Assembly: GCF_040654195.1 (NCBI RefSeq)
Contig: NZ_JBFAHM010000006.1
Coordinates: 186,001 to 250,000, forward strand
Length of the DNA: 64,000 nucleotides
Direction: 5' to 3'
From: Hamadaea sp013361475
Lineage (GTDB): Bacteria > Actinomycetota > Actinomycetes > Mycobacteriales > Micromonosporaceae
How positions within the stretch are numbered: the first letter of the stretch is position 1; each line of letters opens with the position of its first letter. A program made the position numbers and the translations under genes. The notes under the pieces were generated by a model. It saw only the letters and a list, made by a program, of their open reading frames with translations. It had not been told where the DNA came from and searched no databases. Positions 49,432-58,635 of this stretch are shown piece after piece.

Positions 49432-50198
49432 CAGCCGAGATCCACCACGATGGGGGCGTGGTCGGAGGGACCCTTGCCCTTGCGGGCCTCGCGGTCGATG
49501 TAGGCCTGGGTCACCCGGTCGGCCAGCGGCTTGGTCGCGTACACGAGGTCGATGCGCATGCCCTTGTCCTGATGGAACATCCCGGCCCGGTAGTCCCAGT
49601 AGGTGAACGGATTCGGTCCTTTCATCGGCTTGGGCACGATGTCGTGCAGGCCGAGGTCGAGCAGCTGCCGTAGCGCGTCGCGCTCCGGCGGCGTCACATG
49701 GGTCGCGCCGATGAACTGCGCGGGATCCCAGACGTCCGCGTCGGTCGGCGCCACGTTGAAGTCACCGCACACCGCGAGCTCCGCGTGCTGTCCCAGTTCG
49801 TCGCCGAGTGCGGACCGCAGCGCCGCCAGCCAGGTCAGCTTGTACGCGTAATGCGGGTCGTCGGGGGTCCGCCCGTTCGGCACGTAGACCGACCACACCC
49901 GTACGCCGCCGCAGGTCGCGCCGAGCGCGCGGGCCTCCGGGTCGGGGAAGCCCGGCTCGCCGGGGAAGCCGACCGACACGTCGGCCAGGCCGACCCGCGA
50001 CAGCACGGCGACCCCGTTCCACCGGCTCAGCCCGTGGGCGGCCGTCTCGTAGCCGAGCTTTTCCACCTCGGCGACCGGGAACTCGGCCGTCTTCGTCTCC
50101 TGCAGGCAGACGACGTCGGGGTGGACGGACTCCAGCCACTCGAGCAACCGCGGCAGGCGGGCATTGACCGAATTGACGTTCCAGGTCGCCAGTCGCAT
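49431..50198 (-). CDS. xthA: Exodeoxyribonuclease III
   Basis: 255 aa. AP endonuclease and 3'-5' exonuclease of base excision repair. MRLATWNVNSVNARLPRLLE, VVCLQETKTAEFP (metal-binding Glu), VYVPNG, CGDFNVAPTDADVW and the final PSDHAPIVVDLG are all present. The start is the ATG before MRLATWN; the longer frame upstream enters the DUF1697 region on the other strand. Its stop overlaps the acylphosphatase start by one base. Confidence 0.95.
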   Translation of the reverse strand: MRLATWNVNSVNARLPRLLEWLESVHPDVVCLQETKTAEFPVAEVEKLGYETAAHGLSRWNGVAVLSRVGLADVSVGFPGEPGFPDPEARALGATCGGVRVWSVYVPNGRTPDDPHYAYKLTWLAALRSALGDELGQHAELAVCGDFNVAPTDADVWDPAQFIGATHVTPPERDALRQLLDLGLHDIVPKPMKGPNPFTYWDYRAGMFHQDKGMRIDLVYATKPLADRVTQAYIDREARKGKGPSDHAPIVVDLG

Positions 50199-50253
50199 GA
50201 CCCCACCGTAGGCCATAGGGGTGACACCGGGTGCGCGTGGGATGATCGCGTCC

Positions 50254-50793
50254 ATGGCGAAGTTCGCGGTCCTCCTGCGGGGCATCAACGTCGGCGGCAG
50301 CAACAAGGTCGCGATGGCCGACCTCCGGACGCTGCTCGAAGGTCTCGGCTTCACGAACGTGAAGACCCTGCTCCAGAGCGGCAACGCCGTCTTCGACGCC
50401 CCGAAGGGAACCCCGGAGAAGCTCGCCGGGCAGATCGAGCAGGCCCTCGAGGAGCGCTACGGCCGGGTGATCGGCTGCGTCGTGGTGACCCGGGCCGACC
50501 TGGACCGCATCGTGGCCGCCAATCCCCTGGCCGGGATCGCCGACAAGCCCTCCTACCAGCTCGTCACCTTCCTCAACGGCAAGCCCGACGCGAAGCTCTT
50601 CGCCGACGACGACACCGCCGCGTACGCCCCGGAGGTGGTGCTGGCCGGCGAGCGGGAGATCCACTCGTGGCACCCCAACGGGCAGGCCAACACCAAGCTC
50701 ACGCCGGGCTGGTGGAAGAAGCGGCTGCCCGGGCTGGTCGCGACCGCCCGGAACTGGAACACCGTGCTGAAACTGCGCGACCTGCTCGATTAG
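50254..50793 (+). CDS. DUF1697 family protein
   Basis: 179 aa. Characteristic MAKFAVLLRGINVGGSNKVA and TLLQSGNAVFDA begin the protein, and NTKLTPGWWKKRL with TARNWNTVLKL ends it. The family is widespread, alpha/beta, and has no established activity. No signal or membrane segment. The ATG at 50254 is chosen over upstream frames because it gives the family N-terminus. Divergent from xthA; convergent with the epimerase gene 13 bp away. Confidence 0.92.
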   Translation: MAKFAVLLRGINVGGSNKVAMADLRTLLEGLGFTNVKTLLQSGNAVFDAPKGTPEKLAGQIEQALEERYGRVIGCVVVTRADLDRIVAANPLAGIADKPSYQLVTFLNGKPDAKLFADDDTAAYAPEVVLAGEREIHSWHPNGQANTKLTPGWWKKRLPGLVATARNWNTVLKLRDLLD

Positions 50794-50806
50794 CCGCGGT
50801 CCCGGC

Positions 50807-51697
50807 TCAGCCGCGCGGGTGGCGGGCGACGAAGTCCGCGATGTACTCGTTCAGCTTCACCGTCGGCTCCCAGCCCAGCGTGGCCGCCTTGCTGGTGTCG
50901 GCCCGGCCCCGCGTACGCTCGCCGCGCAGCGCGGGCACCATCTCGATCTCGGCGCCGAACATGCGCGCGACCTCCAGCAGCGGCCACTCCCGCCCGGTGC
51001 CGAGCAGGTAGCCGTCACCGGAGCCCTTCTCGGCCGCCAGCACGACACCCCGGACGATGTCGTCCACGTGAGTGAAGTCGCGGGTCTGCGTGCCGGGCTC
51101 GACGACGGTCAGCGGCTCGCCCGCGAGGTACTGCCGCTCGAAGATGCCGATGACGGTCGCGTAGCGCCCCTCGGTGATGTGCATCGGCCCGTACGCGTTG
51201 TAGAAGTACGTGATCGCGAAGTCCAGCCCGTACCAGGCCGCGAAGTTCTTGATGTACTCGATGTTCTTCGCCTTGGTCCAGGCGTACGGGTTGAGGTTCT
51301 CGTCCGCCCCGTCGTTGCCGAACTTCGAGCTGGACCCGGCGTACACCAGCTTCGCGCCGTGCTCGTGGGCGAACTTCACGACCTCCTTGGTCCCGTGGAG
51401 GTTGAACTCCCAGGTGAGGTCGATGTCGTCGAAGGACTGCACGATCCGGGAGTACTCACCGAGGTGGAAGACCGTGTCCGGGCCGGACAGACCCTGCTCG
51501 GCCCAGATCTTGCGGATGTCGACCGTCGACCCGGTCAGGTAGCGGACCCTCGCGTCGGTGACGTGCTTCTCGACCGACCCCGTGAAGTAGTTGTCCACGG
51601 AGATGATCTGGGCGTCCGGGCGCTCGGTCAGCAGGAGCTTGATCAGGTTGCCGCCGACGAACCCGGCTCCGCCGGTCACAAGGATCGTAGAAGTCAC
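50807..51697 (-). CDS. NAD-dependent epimerase/dehydratase (extended SDR)
   Basis: 296 aa. NAD site TGGAGFVGGNLIKLL at the N-terminus, catalytic YxxxK in PYAWTKAKN, and the substrate-binding FYNAYGPMHI with THVDDIVRGVVL. It acts on a nucleotide sugar, as a 4-epimerase or 4,6-dehydratase; AGSSSKFG in place of the usual Ser-Ser-Thr motif prevents a firm choice. It opens the sugar cluster, divergent from the methyltransferase. The GTG start has no strong ribosome binding site. Confidence 0.85.
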   Translation of the reverse strand: MTSTILVTGGAGFVGGNLIKLLLTERPDAQIISVDNYFTGSVEKHVTDARVRYLTGSTVDIRKIWAEQGLSGPDTVFHLGEYSRIVQSFDDIDLTWEFNLHGTKEVVKFAHEHGAKLVYAGSSSKFGNDGADENLNPYAWTKAKNIEYIKNFAAWYGLDFAITYFYNAYGPMHITEGRYATVIGIFERQYLAGEPLTVVEPGTQTRDFTHVDDIVRGVVLAAEKGSGDGYLLGTGREWPLLEVARMFGAEIEMVPALRGERTRGRADTSKAATLGWEPTVKLNEYIADFVARHPRG

Positions 51698-51826
51698 CCG
51701 ACCACCTTAGTGGCGTACACCGTCCACCAGGTAATCGGCCCCGCGACGGCACCGCCGCCTTCCCGAGAGCGCCGTTCGTCACTACCATGGCGTGCTGGCG
51801 ACAAAGCGGTCAGACGGAGGGTACCG

Positions 51827-52534
51827 GTGCAAGACGCAGAAGTGATCGCGTTCACGCAAGCTGAGGACAGGCACTGGTGGTACCGCGAACGCCGGGCGAT
51901 CATCGCCAAGGAGGTTCGGGACCTGCGGCCAGGAAAAGCCGTGGAGATCGGCGCCGGCGGGGGCGGCAACTCGTTGGTGCTCAAGGAGCTCGGCTGGGAC
52001 GTGCTCGCGACCGAATACACCGAGGCGGGCGTACGCATCGCCAAGGAGCGCGGGCTGAACGCGCTGCAGGCCGACGCCACCCAGCTGCCGCTGGACGACC
52101 AGTCGCAGGATCTGTTCGTGGCCTTCGACGTCCTCGAGCACATCGAGCAGGATCGCGAGGCGGCCGCGGAGATCTTCCGCGTTCTCCGGCCCGGTGGCAC
52201 CGCCCTGATCGCCGTCCCGTGCGACATGGCGCTCTGGTCGGCGTACGACGAGGCCAGCCATCATTTCCGGCGGTACACGCGGGAGACGCTCACCGAGCTG
52301 ATCTCCGGCGCGGGCCTGACCATCGACTCCCTGCGCAGCTGGAACGTGCTGCTGCGACCGGTGGTCAAGCTGCGGCGCAAGACTGCCGCGGTGGACGACA
52401 CGGTAGGCGACGTGACGGCGGTGTCCCCGGTGGTGAACCTGGGCCTCGGCGCGATCATCAAGGCGGAACGCTTCCTGCCGGTCGGCTCGCTGCCGGGCGT
52501 CTCCCTGATGATGCGCGCCCATCGCCCGGGCTGA
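51827..52534 (+). CDS. Class I SAM-dependent methyltransferase
   Basis: 235 aa. The SAM motif EIGAGGGGNSLVLKELGWDV is followed by LPLDDQSQDLFVAFDVLEHIE. The N-terminus AEVIAFTQAEDRHWWYRER and the HHFRRYTRETL region are typical of methyltransferases linked to cell-surface polysaccharide or lipid-linked sugar synthesis. The substrate is not known. The GTG at 51827 follows GGAGGG. It is convergent with the GT-C gene; a bidirectional hairpin separates them. Confidence 0.85.
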   Translation: MQDAEVIAFTQAEDRHWWYRERRAIIAKEVRDLRPGKAVEIGAGGGGNSLVLKELGWDVLATEYTEAGVRIAKERGLNALQADATQLPLDDQSQDLFVAFDVLEHIEQDREAAAEIFRVLRPGGTALIAVPCDMALWSAYDEASHHFRRYTRETLTELISGAGLTIDSLRSWNVLLRPVVKLRRKTAAVDDTVGDVTAVSPVVNLGLGAIIKAERFLPVGSLPGVSLMMRAHRPG

Positions 52535-52548
52535 TCCAGCGGCGGACC

Positions 52549-52577
52549 GAGATCCGGCGTCGCTACCGCCGGATCTC
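52549..52577. terminator. Bidirectional hairpin at a convergent gene junction
   Basis: GAGATCCGGCG (52549-52559) pairs perfectly with CGCCGGATCTC (52567-52577) around a 7-nt loop. It covers the last codons and the stop of the GT-C gene and follows the methyltransferase stop by 15 bp. Confidence 0.7.
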
Positions 52578-54575
52578 GAATACGAGGCAGTTCCGGTCGG
52601 CGAACCGCAGGTCGGCGACCGCGGCCAGACCGATGATGTCGGCCGGCACCCGGCGATCCACGGCGAGCCACCGGACGCCGTACTCGTCGCGCAGCACGTC
52701 GACCGTCTCACCAGTGGGCGCGGTGAAGGCCCGGTCGTTGGCGGCGAGGATCTCCGGACTCCAATAGGGCGCCCGCTGGTAATCCTTCCGCTTGCCCGCC
52801 ATCTTCATCGCCGAGTCGGTGTAGACCCAGCCCTCGACGAGCACGCGGCGCTCGGCGTACGCCGCCACCCAGAAGCTGCGGCTGTCGCAGGGCGGGCTCG
52901 TGACCGGCAAGCAGTGGACGTTCGTCGCGATCAAGTCGTCCGGGGAGGAGTGGTCGCGCAGCCAGCGCATGGCCTCGACGCCACCGCCCGGAATCTGGCC
53001 GCCGCGGCGAGGATAGCCCCGGGCGCCGGTTGCCGCCGTCTCCTCGATCGGCTTGGTGTACACGTTCACGATCGTCAACGCGCCGCCGAGCATCACCGCG
53101 AGAAGTACGAAGGCCAGTGCCTTCCGCCACCAGCGGGCCGGTTCACCCAGCAGCGCGGCGACCCCGGCGAGAGCGGCTATCACCAGGTACGGCTTGGCCG
53201 ACGACATGAAATACATCTGGCTGCCGCCGGGCTGGGACGTCAGCATCACGACCACGATCGCCGCCAGCCCCAACCCGAGGCAGAACAGGACCGCGCGGTC
53301 CAGCAGCCGGCGCCCCACCACCACGAGGCCCAGTACGCCGGCCCAGACGCCGAGCCACCCGACGGCAAGCCGGAGGGCCATCGCGAGGTAGGACTCATGC
53401 AGCCCGCGCAACGCGAACGGCTCGATCCGCATCCCCGCGGAGCCGCCCCGGAACAACAGCAGCATGGCCGCGACGAAGACCGCCGCGGTCAGGCCGGTGG
53501 CGATCAGCGCCGTGCGATCGAGCCGCCGGCGGAAGACCAGGCCGACCGCGGCGACGAACGCGCCCGCGGCGAGCAGCATCGGCACGAAGGTCGCCTTCGC
53601 CCCGGCGACGCCGGCCGCCAAGAGCACGAACAGCAGCCACTCCCGCTTGGTCGCGGCGCGCGGCAGGATGTCGACCACCAGGTACGCCAACGCGCCGAAG
53701 ATCATCGCCGCGAAGACCTGGGTCGGGCTGATCCAGAGGTTGACCAGCATCCACCCGCTGTTGACGGTGTTGTACCAGGCCGACCCGAGCAGCGTGAAGA
53801 ACACCGCGACCGGCCCCGACCACCAGGTCTTGACGACCGCCCGGGCGGTGTACGCCGTCAGCACGACGAATCCTGCCAGCACCGGCATGAGACCCAGCCG
53901 GTACAGCAGTGTCTCCAGCTCGACGCCGCTTCCCCAGCTCGCCGCGGCCAGGTGGGCGTGGAAGTACCAGTGATAGTGCAGCGGCTCGTCCACGACATAG
54001 GGGATCATCGCCGGGAAGTGGTGCTTGAACTCGGCGGCCAGCGCGAGGTGGAAGACCATGTCCTGATAGGGCTGGCTGTTGCCCGGCCAGCGGAGCCCGT
54101 TGCGCCGGAAGAAGTCGATCGCGCTCCAGCAGAAAAGGAGGACGACGAAGGCGGACAGCGCCCAGGACCACCACAGAGGAGCCCGCTCGCCCGATCCGCG
54201 CCAGTGACGGCGCAGCCTGGGCACGAGCACGAAAGCCGCCACTACCAGGATCGACGGCACGACTGCGAGCTGCGGTACGCCGGCTGCCCGGGCGGCGACG
54301 TAGATGAAGACACTCAGGGGGTAGCCCAGCGCGAGACCGGCGGCGACGTCGAGCGCGATCGGACCGGCCTTGGCCCGCAGAGCCCGCCACAGGAGGAGGC
54401 CGGGCAGGGCCACGACCACGACCAGGTAGCCGCCGAACGCGGCCACGTCGGCCAGCGGGACCGAGTACGCCTTCAGCACCGCCACGGCGAACACCGCGGT
54501 CAGGGCGGCGGGCAGCCAGCCAGAGACCGGCAGGCGTCGCGCGGATCGCGCCACGCCGGTGATGGCCGGGCTCAC
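52563..54575 (-). CDS. Large GT-C fold membrane glycosyltransferase-like protein
   Basis: 670 aa. About 12 helices from residue 20 (PAALTAVFAVAVLKAYSVPL) to 510, then a soluble domain with HCLPVTSPPCDSRSFWVAAY. Loops HYHWYFHAHLAAASWGSGVE near residue 190 carry many His/Tyr residues. It resembles actinobacterial GT-C membrane proteins that use polyprenyl-phosphate sugars. The GTG at 54575 overlaps the acetyltransferase TGA (GTGA); upstream frames are antisense of that gene. Sugar donor and acceptor are inferred from context. Confidence 0.8.
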   Translation of the reverse strand: MSPAITGVARSARRLPVSGWLPAALTAVFAVAVLKAYSVPLADVAAFGGYLVVVVALPGLLLWRALRAKAGPIALDVAAGLALGYPLSVFIYVAARAAGVPQLAVVPSILVVAAFVLVPRLRRHWRGSGERAPLWWSWALSAFVVLLFCWSAIDFFRRNGLRWPGNSQPYQDMVFHLALAAEFKHHFPAMIPYVVDEPLHYHWYFHAHLAAASWGSGVELETLLYRLGLMPVLAGFVVLTAYTARAVVKTWWSGPVAVFFTLLGSAWYNTVNSGWMLVNLWISPTQVFAAMIFGALAYLVVDILPRAATKREWLLFVLLAAGVAGAKATFVPMLLAAGAFVAAVGLVFRRRLDRTALIATGLTAAVFVAAMLLLFRGGSAGMRIEPFALRGLHESYLAMALRLAVGWLGVWAGVLGLVVVGRRLLDRAVLFCLGLGLAAIVVVMLTSQPGGSQMYFMSSAKPYLVIAALAGVAALLGEPARWWRKALAFVLLAVMLGGALTIVNVYTKPIEETAATGARGYPRRGGQIPGGGVEAMRWLRDHSSPDDLIATNVHCLPVTSPPCDSRSFWVAAYAERRVLVEGWVYTDSAMKMAGKRKDYQRAPYWSPEILAANDRAFTAPTGETVDVLRDEYGVRWLAVDRRVPADIIGLAAVADLRFADRNCLVFEIRR

Positions 54576-55081
54576 CGGCGACGGGCCGATCGAGCGTCGG
54601 CGTGCATCTCCGTCATGACGGCCTGGTGGGTCACGCCGTCGACCTCTCGTTCGAAGACCGGGCTCTCCGTGAAGCCGAACCGCTTGTGCAGCTGGCGGAC
54701 GACCGTGTTGTCGGTGAGCGTCTCGCCGCGCAGCCAGGTGAGTCCGAGCACGTCGAAGGCGTAGTCCACGGCCTCCTGTTCGAGCTGGAGCCAGGCGCCG
54801 AGCAGCTCCCGGCGCTCCTCCAGGCCCTCGATGTCGAGGAAGAAACCCCAGTGGGCCGACCCCTCCTCCGGGTCGAAATGCCCGAAATGAACGACTCCGG
54901 CCGGCCGATCGCCGTAGTGGAACACGAGAACCTTGCGGTCGCCCCGCTCCACCGACGCCCACCAGCCGAGATGCTGCTCGGCGGTGATCTCCCGGGTGTA
55001 GAAGTGGGTGTCCCGGACGCGCGGATGATTACGCCAGGTCCTGATCAGGGCGAGATCGGCTACGGTCGCCTCGACAAGCAT
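54572..55081 (-). CDS. GNAT N-acetyltransferase, amino-sugar type
   Basis: 169 aa. Acetyl-CoA binding GNAT fold. The LIRTWRNHPRVRDTHFYTRE start, HLGWWASVERGDRK, and LHKRFGFTESP with the HWGFFLDIEGL loop resemble PseH/WecD-like enzymes that acetylate a 4-amino sugar on its nucleotide. That fits the adjacent aminotransferase. It could alternatively be a ribosomal-protein acetyltransferase (RimJ-like), which shares the WRN motif. Its stop overlaps the GT-C start. The neighbouring aminotransferase is divergent. Confidence 0.82.
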   Translation of the reverse strand: MLVEATVADLALIRTWRNHPRVRDTHFYTREITAEQHLGWWASVERGDRKVLVFHYGDRPAGVVHFGHFDPEEGSAHWGFFLDIEGLEERRELLGAWLQLEQEAVDYAFDVLGLTWLRGETLTDNTVVRQLHKRFGFTESPVFEREVDGVTHQAVMTEMHADARSARRR

Positions 55082-55158
55082 CCTCGTCTCCCTGTCAGAT
55101 CAAACAACGGTGGATGCTACCTCTCACCTCGCCCAGATTGTTGCTAGGGTCCATTCCC

Positions 55159-56310
55159 GTGCAGGAGATCCCGTCGCCGATCCCGTTCAACCGGCCGTTC
55201 ATCACCGGACATGAGACGGCGTACATGACCGAAGCGATGACCCACGGGCCGCTGTCTGGCGACGGCCCGTTCACCAAGCGGGCGTCGGCGCTGCTGACCG
55301 AGATCGTCGGGGTCTCGTCGGCCCTGCTGACGACCTCGTGCACGCATGCGCTGGAGATGTCGGCCCTCCTGCTCGATCTGCGGCCGGGCGACGAGGTGAT
55401 CCTGCCCTCGTTCACGTTCTGCTCGACCGCCAACGCGTACGCCCTGCGCGGCGCGGTCCCGGTCTTCGTGGACTGCCGCCCGGACACCCTCAACATCGAC
55501 GAGCGTCTGATCGAGGCGGCGATCACGGAGCGGACGAAGGCGATCGTCGTCGTCCACTACGCCGGGGTGGCCTGCGAGATGGACGTGATCGGCGACATCG
55601 CCCGTCGGCACGGCCTGGTGGTGATCGAGGACAACGCGCACGGCCTGGGCGGCACCTATCACGGGCGGCCGCTGGGTTCGCTCAGCGCGATGGCCACGCA
55701 GAGCTTCCACGAGACGAAGAACGTCCACTGCGGCGAGGGCGGCGCGCTGGTCTTCGGCGACCCCGAGTTCCACGATCGCGCGGAGATCATCCGGGAGAAG
55801 GGCACCAATCGGGGCCAGTTCTTCCGCGGCATGGTCGACAAATACCGGTGGATCGACGTCGGCTCCAGTTACCTGCCCTCCGACCTGCTCGCGGCGTTCC
55901 TGTGCGCGCAGCTGGAGGAGTTCAAGGAGATCCAGACGCAGCGCATGGCGGTCTGGAACCACTACCACGCCGAGCTGGCCGGCTGGGCCCGCGAGCAGAG
56001 CATCGCCCAGCCCACGGTCCCCGGCGACCGGGTGCACCCGGCGCACCTCTACTACCTGCTGCTGCCGGACCTCGACAATCGGCAGGCCATGCTCGGGCAT
56101 TTGAAGGAGCGGGGCGTTCAGGCCACCTTCCACTATCAGCCGTTGCACTCGGCGCCGGCCGGCGTTCAGTACGGCCGGGCGCCCGAGGCGGGCTGCCCGG
56201 TCACCGACGCGACCGCCGACCGACTGCTGCGCCTGCCGCTGTTCGCCGGGATGCGTCCGGCGGAGCTGGAGCGGATCACCGAGGCGGTCCTGGAGTTCCG
56301 CGTCCGCTGA
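55159..56310 (+). CDS. DegT/DnrJ/EryC1-family sugar aminotransferase (RffA/WecE-like)
   Basis: 383 aa. PLP enzyme that aminates a TDP-4-keto-6-deoxy sugar. The PLP-lysine motif SFHETKNVHCGEGGALVF is diagnostic of the RffA/WecE type, which makes TDP-4-amino-4,6-dideoxygalactose. PIPFNRPFITGHETAYM and LPSFTFCSTANAYALRGA match family N-termini. The GTG at 55159 is chosen; an ATG at 55114 is an alternative. The divergent acetyltransferase would act on its product. The two genes share a short upstream region of 77 bp. Confidence 0.9.
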   Translation: MQEIPSPIPFNRPFITGHETAYMTEAMTHGPLSGDGPFTKRASALLTEIVGVSSALLTTSCTHALEMSALLLDLRPGDEVILPSFTFCSTANAYALRGAVPVFVDCRPDTLNIDERLIEAAITERTKAIVVVHYAGVACEMDVIGDIARRHGLVVIEDNAHGLGGTYHGRPLGSLSAMATQSFHETKNVHCGEGGALVFGDPEFHDRAEIIREKGTNRGQFFRGMVDKYRWIDVGSSYLPSDLLAAFLCAQLEEFKEIQTQRMAVWNHYHAELAGWAREQSIAQPTVPGDRVHPAHLYYLLLPDLDNRQAMLGHLKERGVQATFHYQPLHSAPAGVQYGRAPEAGCPVTDATADRLLRLPLFAGMRPAELERITEAVLEFRVR

Positions 56311-56398
56311 CGACTCCCCGGCGATCGAGCGGTCATTTCGCCGGATCCGCCGTCTGGGGAGTAGGGTGTTGGCGCGCTGCGCCGCGAAAGGTTGTTAC

Positions 56399-57364
56399 AT
56401 GTCCGTATCTGTCGTCATCCCGTGCTACCGGTCGGAGAAGACGCTCCCCGCCCTGGTCGAGCGCCTCCATCCGGTCCTGGCCCAGCAGCCCGGCGGCTAC
56501 GAGATCATCCTCGTCGTGGACGGCAGCCCCGACAACACCTGGCAGGTCGCGGCCGACCTCGCCCAGCTGCACGAGCACACCCGCGCGATCCGGCTCGCCC
56601 GCAACTACGGTCAGCACAACGCGATCGTCGCGGGCGTACGGGCCGCCCGGTTCGACGTGATCGTCACGATGGACGACGACCTCCAGCACCCGCCGGAGGA
56701 GATCCCCAAGCTGCTCACGGCGTTGCAGGACGACGTAGACCTGGTTTACGGCGTCTCCGTCGAGGAAGAGCACAAGGCCGGGCGCAACATCGGATCCCGG
56801 GGGCTCAAGGCGGCCCTGACCGTCGGGCTCGGCGTACCGGACGCCCGTAACCTCAGCGCGTTCCGGGCCTTCCGGTCCTTCCTGCGCAGCGGGTTCGACC
56901 TCATCACCGGCCCGCACCTGTCCATCGACGTGGCGTTGTCCTGGACCACGACGCGGATCGTGGGCGTCGAGGTCCGGATGGAGCACCGGCAGGAGGGCGA
57001 ATCCGGCTACACGCTGCGTACGCTGATCGCCCGGGCGATCGACATCGCCGTGGGCTACTCGGTGCGACCGCTGCGGATCGTCACGTATGTCGGGTTCCTC
57101 GTCGGCCTGGGCGGCCTCGTCCTCGTCGGCCGGCTGCTGTGGCTGTACTTCGCCGGGAACACCACCGTCGCCGGGTTCACCACCATCGCGACCGTGGTCG
57201 CCATCTTCGCCTCGGTGCAGATGATCGCGATCGGCGTGCTCGGCGAGTATGTCGGGCGCATCCATTCGCACGGCATGGGCCGGCCCACCTACGTGATCCG
57301 CGACCGGGTCGGCCTGACTCCGGCCCCGTCGCCTCGCGAAGCCGAGCGCACGGTCGTCCGCTGA
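56399..57364 (+). CDS. Family 2 glycosyltransferase, polyprenyl-phosphate sugar synthase-like
   Basis: 321 aa. N-terminal GT-A domain: VSVVIPCYRSEKTLPALVE, LVVDGSPDNTW, IVTMDDDLQHPPEEIPKLL with the DDD/DLQHPPE metal site. C-terminal helices VGFLVGLGGLVLVGRLLWLY and IATVVAIFASVQMIAIGVL anchor it to the membrane, as in dolichyl-phosphate mannose synthase and ArnC-like enzymes that place a sugar on a polyprenyl phosphate. ArnC transfers a formamido-4-amino sugar, a close analogue here. GAAAGG precedes the ATG. Followed 11 bp later by a GtrA gene. Confidence 0.9.
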   Translation: MSVSVVIPCYRSEKTLPALVERLHPVLAQQPGGYEIILVVDGSPDNTWQVAADLAQLHEHTRAIRLARNYGQHNAIVAGVRAARFDVIVTMDDDLQHPPEEIPKLLTALQDDVDLVYGVSVEEEHKAGRNIGSRGLKAALTVGLGVPDARNLSAFRAFRSFLRSGFDLITGPHLSIDVALSWTTTRIVGVEVRMEHRQEGESGYTLRTLIARAIDIAVGYSVRPLRIVTYVGFLVGLGGLVLVGRLLWLYFAGNTTVAGFTTIATVVAIFASVQMIAIGVLGEYVGRIHSHGMGRPTYVIRDRVGLTPAPSPREAERTVVR

Positions 57365-57375
57365 GCGAGGAACCC

Positions 57376-57876
57376 TTGACCCAGACCAGCCGGCCGATCG
57401 CGGCCGCGCCACCGGCACCTGACCGGCATCCGTGGATTCCCGCCTGGCTCGAGCGGGTGCCCGGGATCGGGCGGCTCGCGGTCACGCTGCTGAACGACCC
57501 CCGCGTGCGCTACCTGCTCGCGGGCGGGATCACCGCCGTCATCTCATACGCGTACTTCTCCGGGTTGTTCCTGCTCGTCGGCCACCACGTCCATTACCTG
57601 GTGACGCTGACGGTCGCGAACTTCCTCACCACCGTCACGGCATATCCGATCTATCAGCACGGCGTCTACCAAGCCCGGCAGGGCGGGTTCGCCCAATTCC
57701 TGCGGTTCTACGCGACCTGCCTCTGGGCGCTGGTCTTCGGTCTGGTCACCATGCCCCTGCTCGTCGAGGTGGCCGGCGCGCCCGTGCTGCTGGCACAGGG
57801 CATCGTCATCGTGGTGTTCCCTTTGATCAACTATCCGCTGCAGCGACGCTGGGCGTTCGGCGGCGGACGCCGGTAA
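57376..57876 (+). CDS. GtrA-family membrane protein (putative flippase)
   Basis: 166 aa, four helices in the GtrA layout: VRYLLAGGITAVISYAYFSG, YLVTLTVANFLTTVTAYPIY, FLRFYATCLWALVFGLVTM and GIVIVVFPLINYPLQRRWAF. GtrA proteins usually accompany polyprenyl-phosphate sugar synthases and are thought to move the lipid-linked sugar across the membrane. The start is a TTG (57376) with GCGAGG upstream, with no ATG or GTG giving the full N-terminus. It belongs to the same operon as the glycosyltransferase. Confidence 0.85.
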   Translation: MTQTSRPIAAAPPAPDRHPWIPAWLERVPGIGRLAVTLLNDPRVRYLLAGGITAVISYAYFSGLFLLVGHHVHYLVTLTVANFLTTVTAYPIYQHGVYQARQGGFAQFLRFYATCLWALVFGLVTMPLLVEVAGAPVLLAQGIVIVVFPLINYPLQRRWAFGGGRR

Positions 57877-57915
57877 CCGCGGCTTATCCCGCCGCTTCAG
57901 GGGTACGCAGGGGTC

Positions 57916-58635
57916 GTGCTCCTCATCGGGACGTCGGGCTGGCAGTACCGGGACTGGCGGGGCCGGTTCTACCCGGAGGGCCTCGCGCAGGCCCGCTGGC
58001 TGGAGTACTACGCCGGGCAGTTCGCCACCGTGGAGGTCAACAACGCGTTCTACCGGCTGCCCGAGCGGTCGACCTTCGAGCAGTGGCGAGCGCGTACGCC
58101 GGACGGGTTCTGCGTCGCGGTGAAGATGAGCCGCTATCTGACCCACATCAAGCGGCTGAACGAGCCGGCCGAGCCGGTCGCCCGGTTCCTGGGCCGGGCG
58201 GACGCACTCGGCGACCGGCTCGGTCCGGTCCTGCTGCAACTGCCGCCGACACTCCGGGCCGACGCCGAAGCGCTCGCCGAGACGCTGCGGCGGTTCCCCA
58301 AGGACGTACGGGTCGCCGTCGAGCCTCGGCACGCGTCGTGGTGGACCGACGACATCCGGCGGGTTCTCGAGAAGCACAACGCCGCCCTGAGTTGGGCGGA
58401 TCGCCGTGGCCGCCCGGTCACGCCGCTGTGGCGTACGGCCGACTTCGGCTATCTGCGGCTGCACGAGGGACGGGCCGATCCCCGGCCGCACTACGGGCGT
58501 ACGGCGCTGAAGTCGTGGCTCGGCCGGATCGAGGACGCGTTCGACGAGCAGACCGTTTACGTCTACTTCAACAACGATCCGGGCGCCGCCGCGATCGACA
58601 ACGCGCGGACGCTGGAGCGGCTGGCTAGAAGGTGA
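57916..58635 (+). CDS. DUF72 family protein
   Basis: 239 aa, TIM-barrel family of unknown function. IGTSGWQYRDWRGRFYPEGL and WLEYYAGQFATVEVNNAFYR are the typical opening; FCVAVKMSRYLTHIKRLNEP and the VEPRHASWW segment follow, and YVYFNNDP is the family's late motif. The GTG at 57916 is the only plausible start. Single gene; the last 11 bp overlap the oxidoreductase gene on the opposite strand. Confidence 0.93.
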   Translation: MLLIGTSGWQYRDWRGRFYPEGLAQARWLEYYAGQFATVEVNNAFYRLPERSTFEQWRARTPDGFCVAVKMSRYLTHIKRLNEPAEPVARFLGRADALGDRLGPVLLQLPPTLRADAEALAETLRRFPKDVRVAVEPRHASWWTDDIRRVLEKHNAALSWADRRGRPVTPLWRTADFGYLRLHEGRADPRPHYGRTALKSWLGRIEDAFDEQTVYVYFNNDPGAAAIDNARTLERLARR

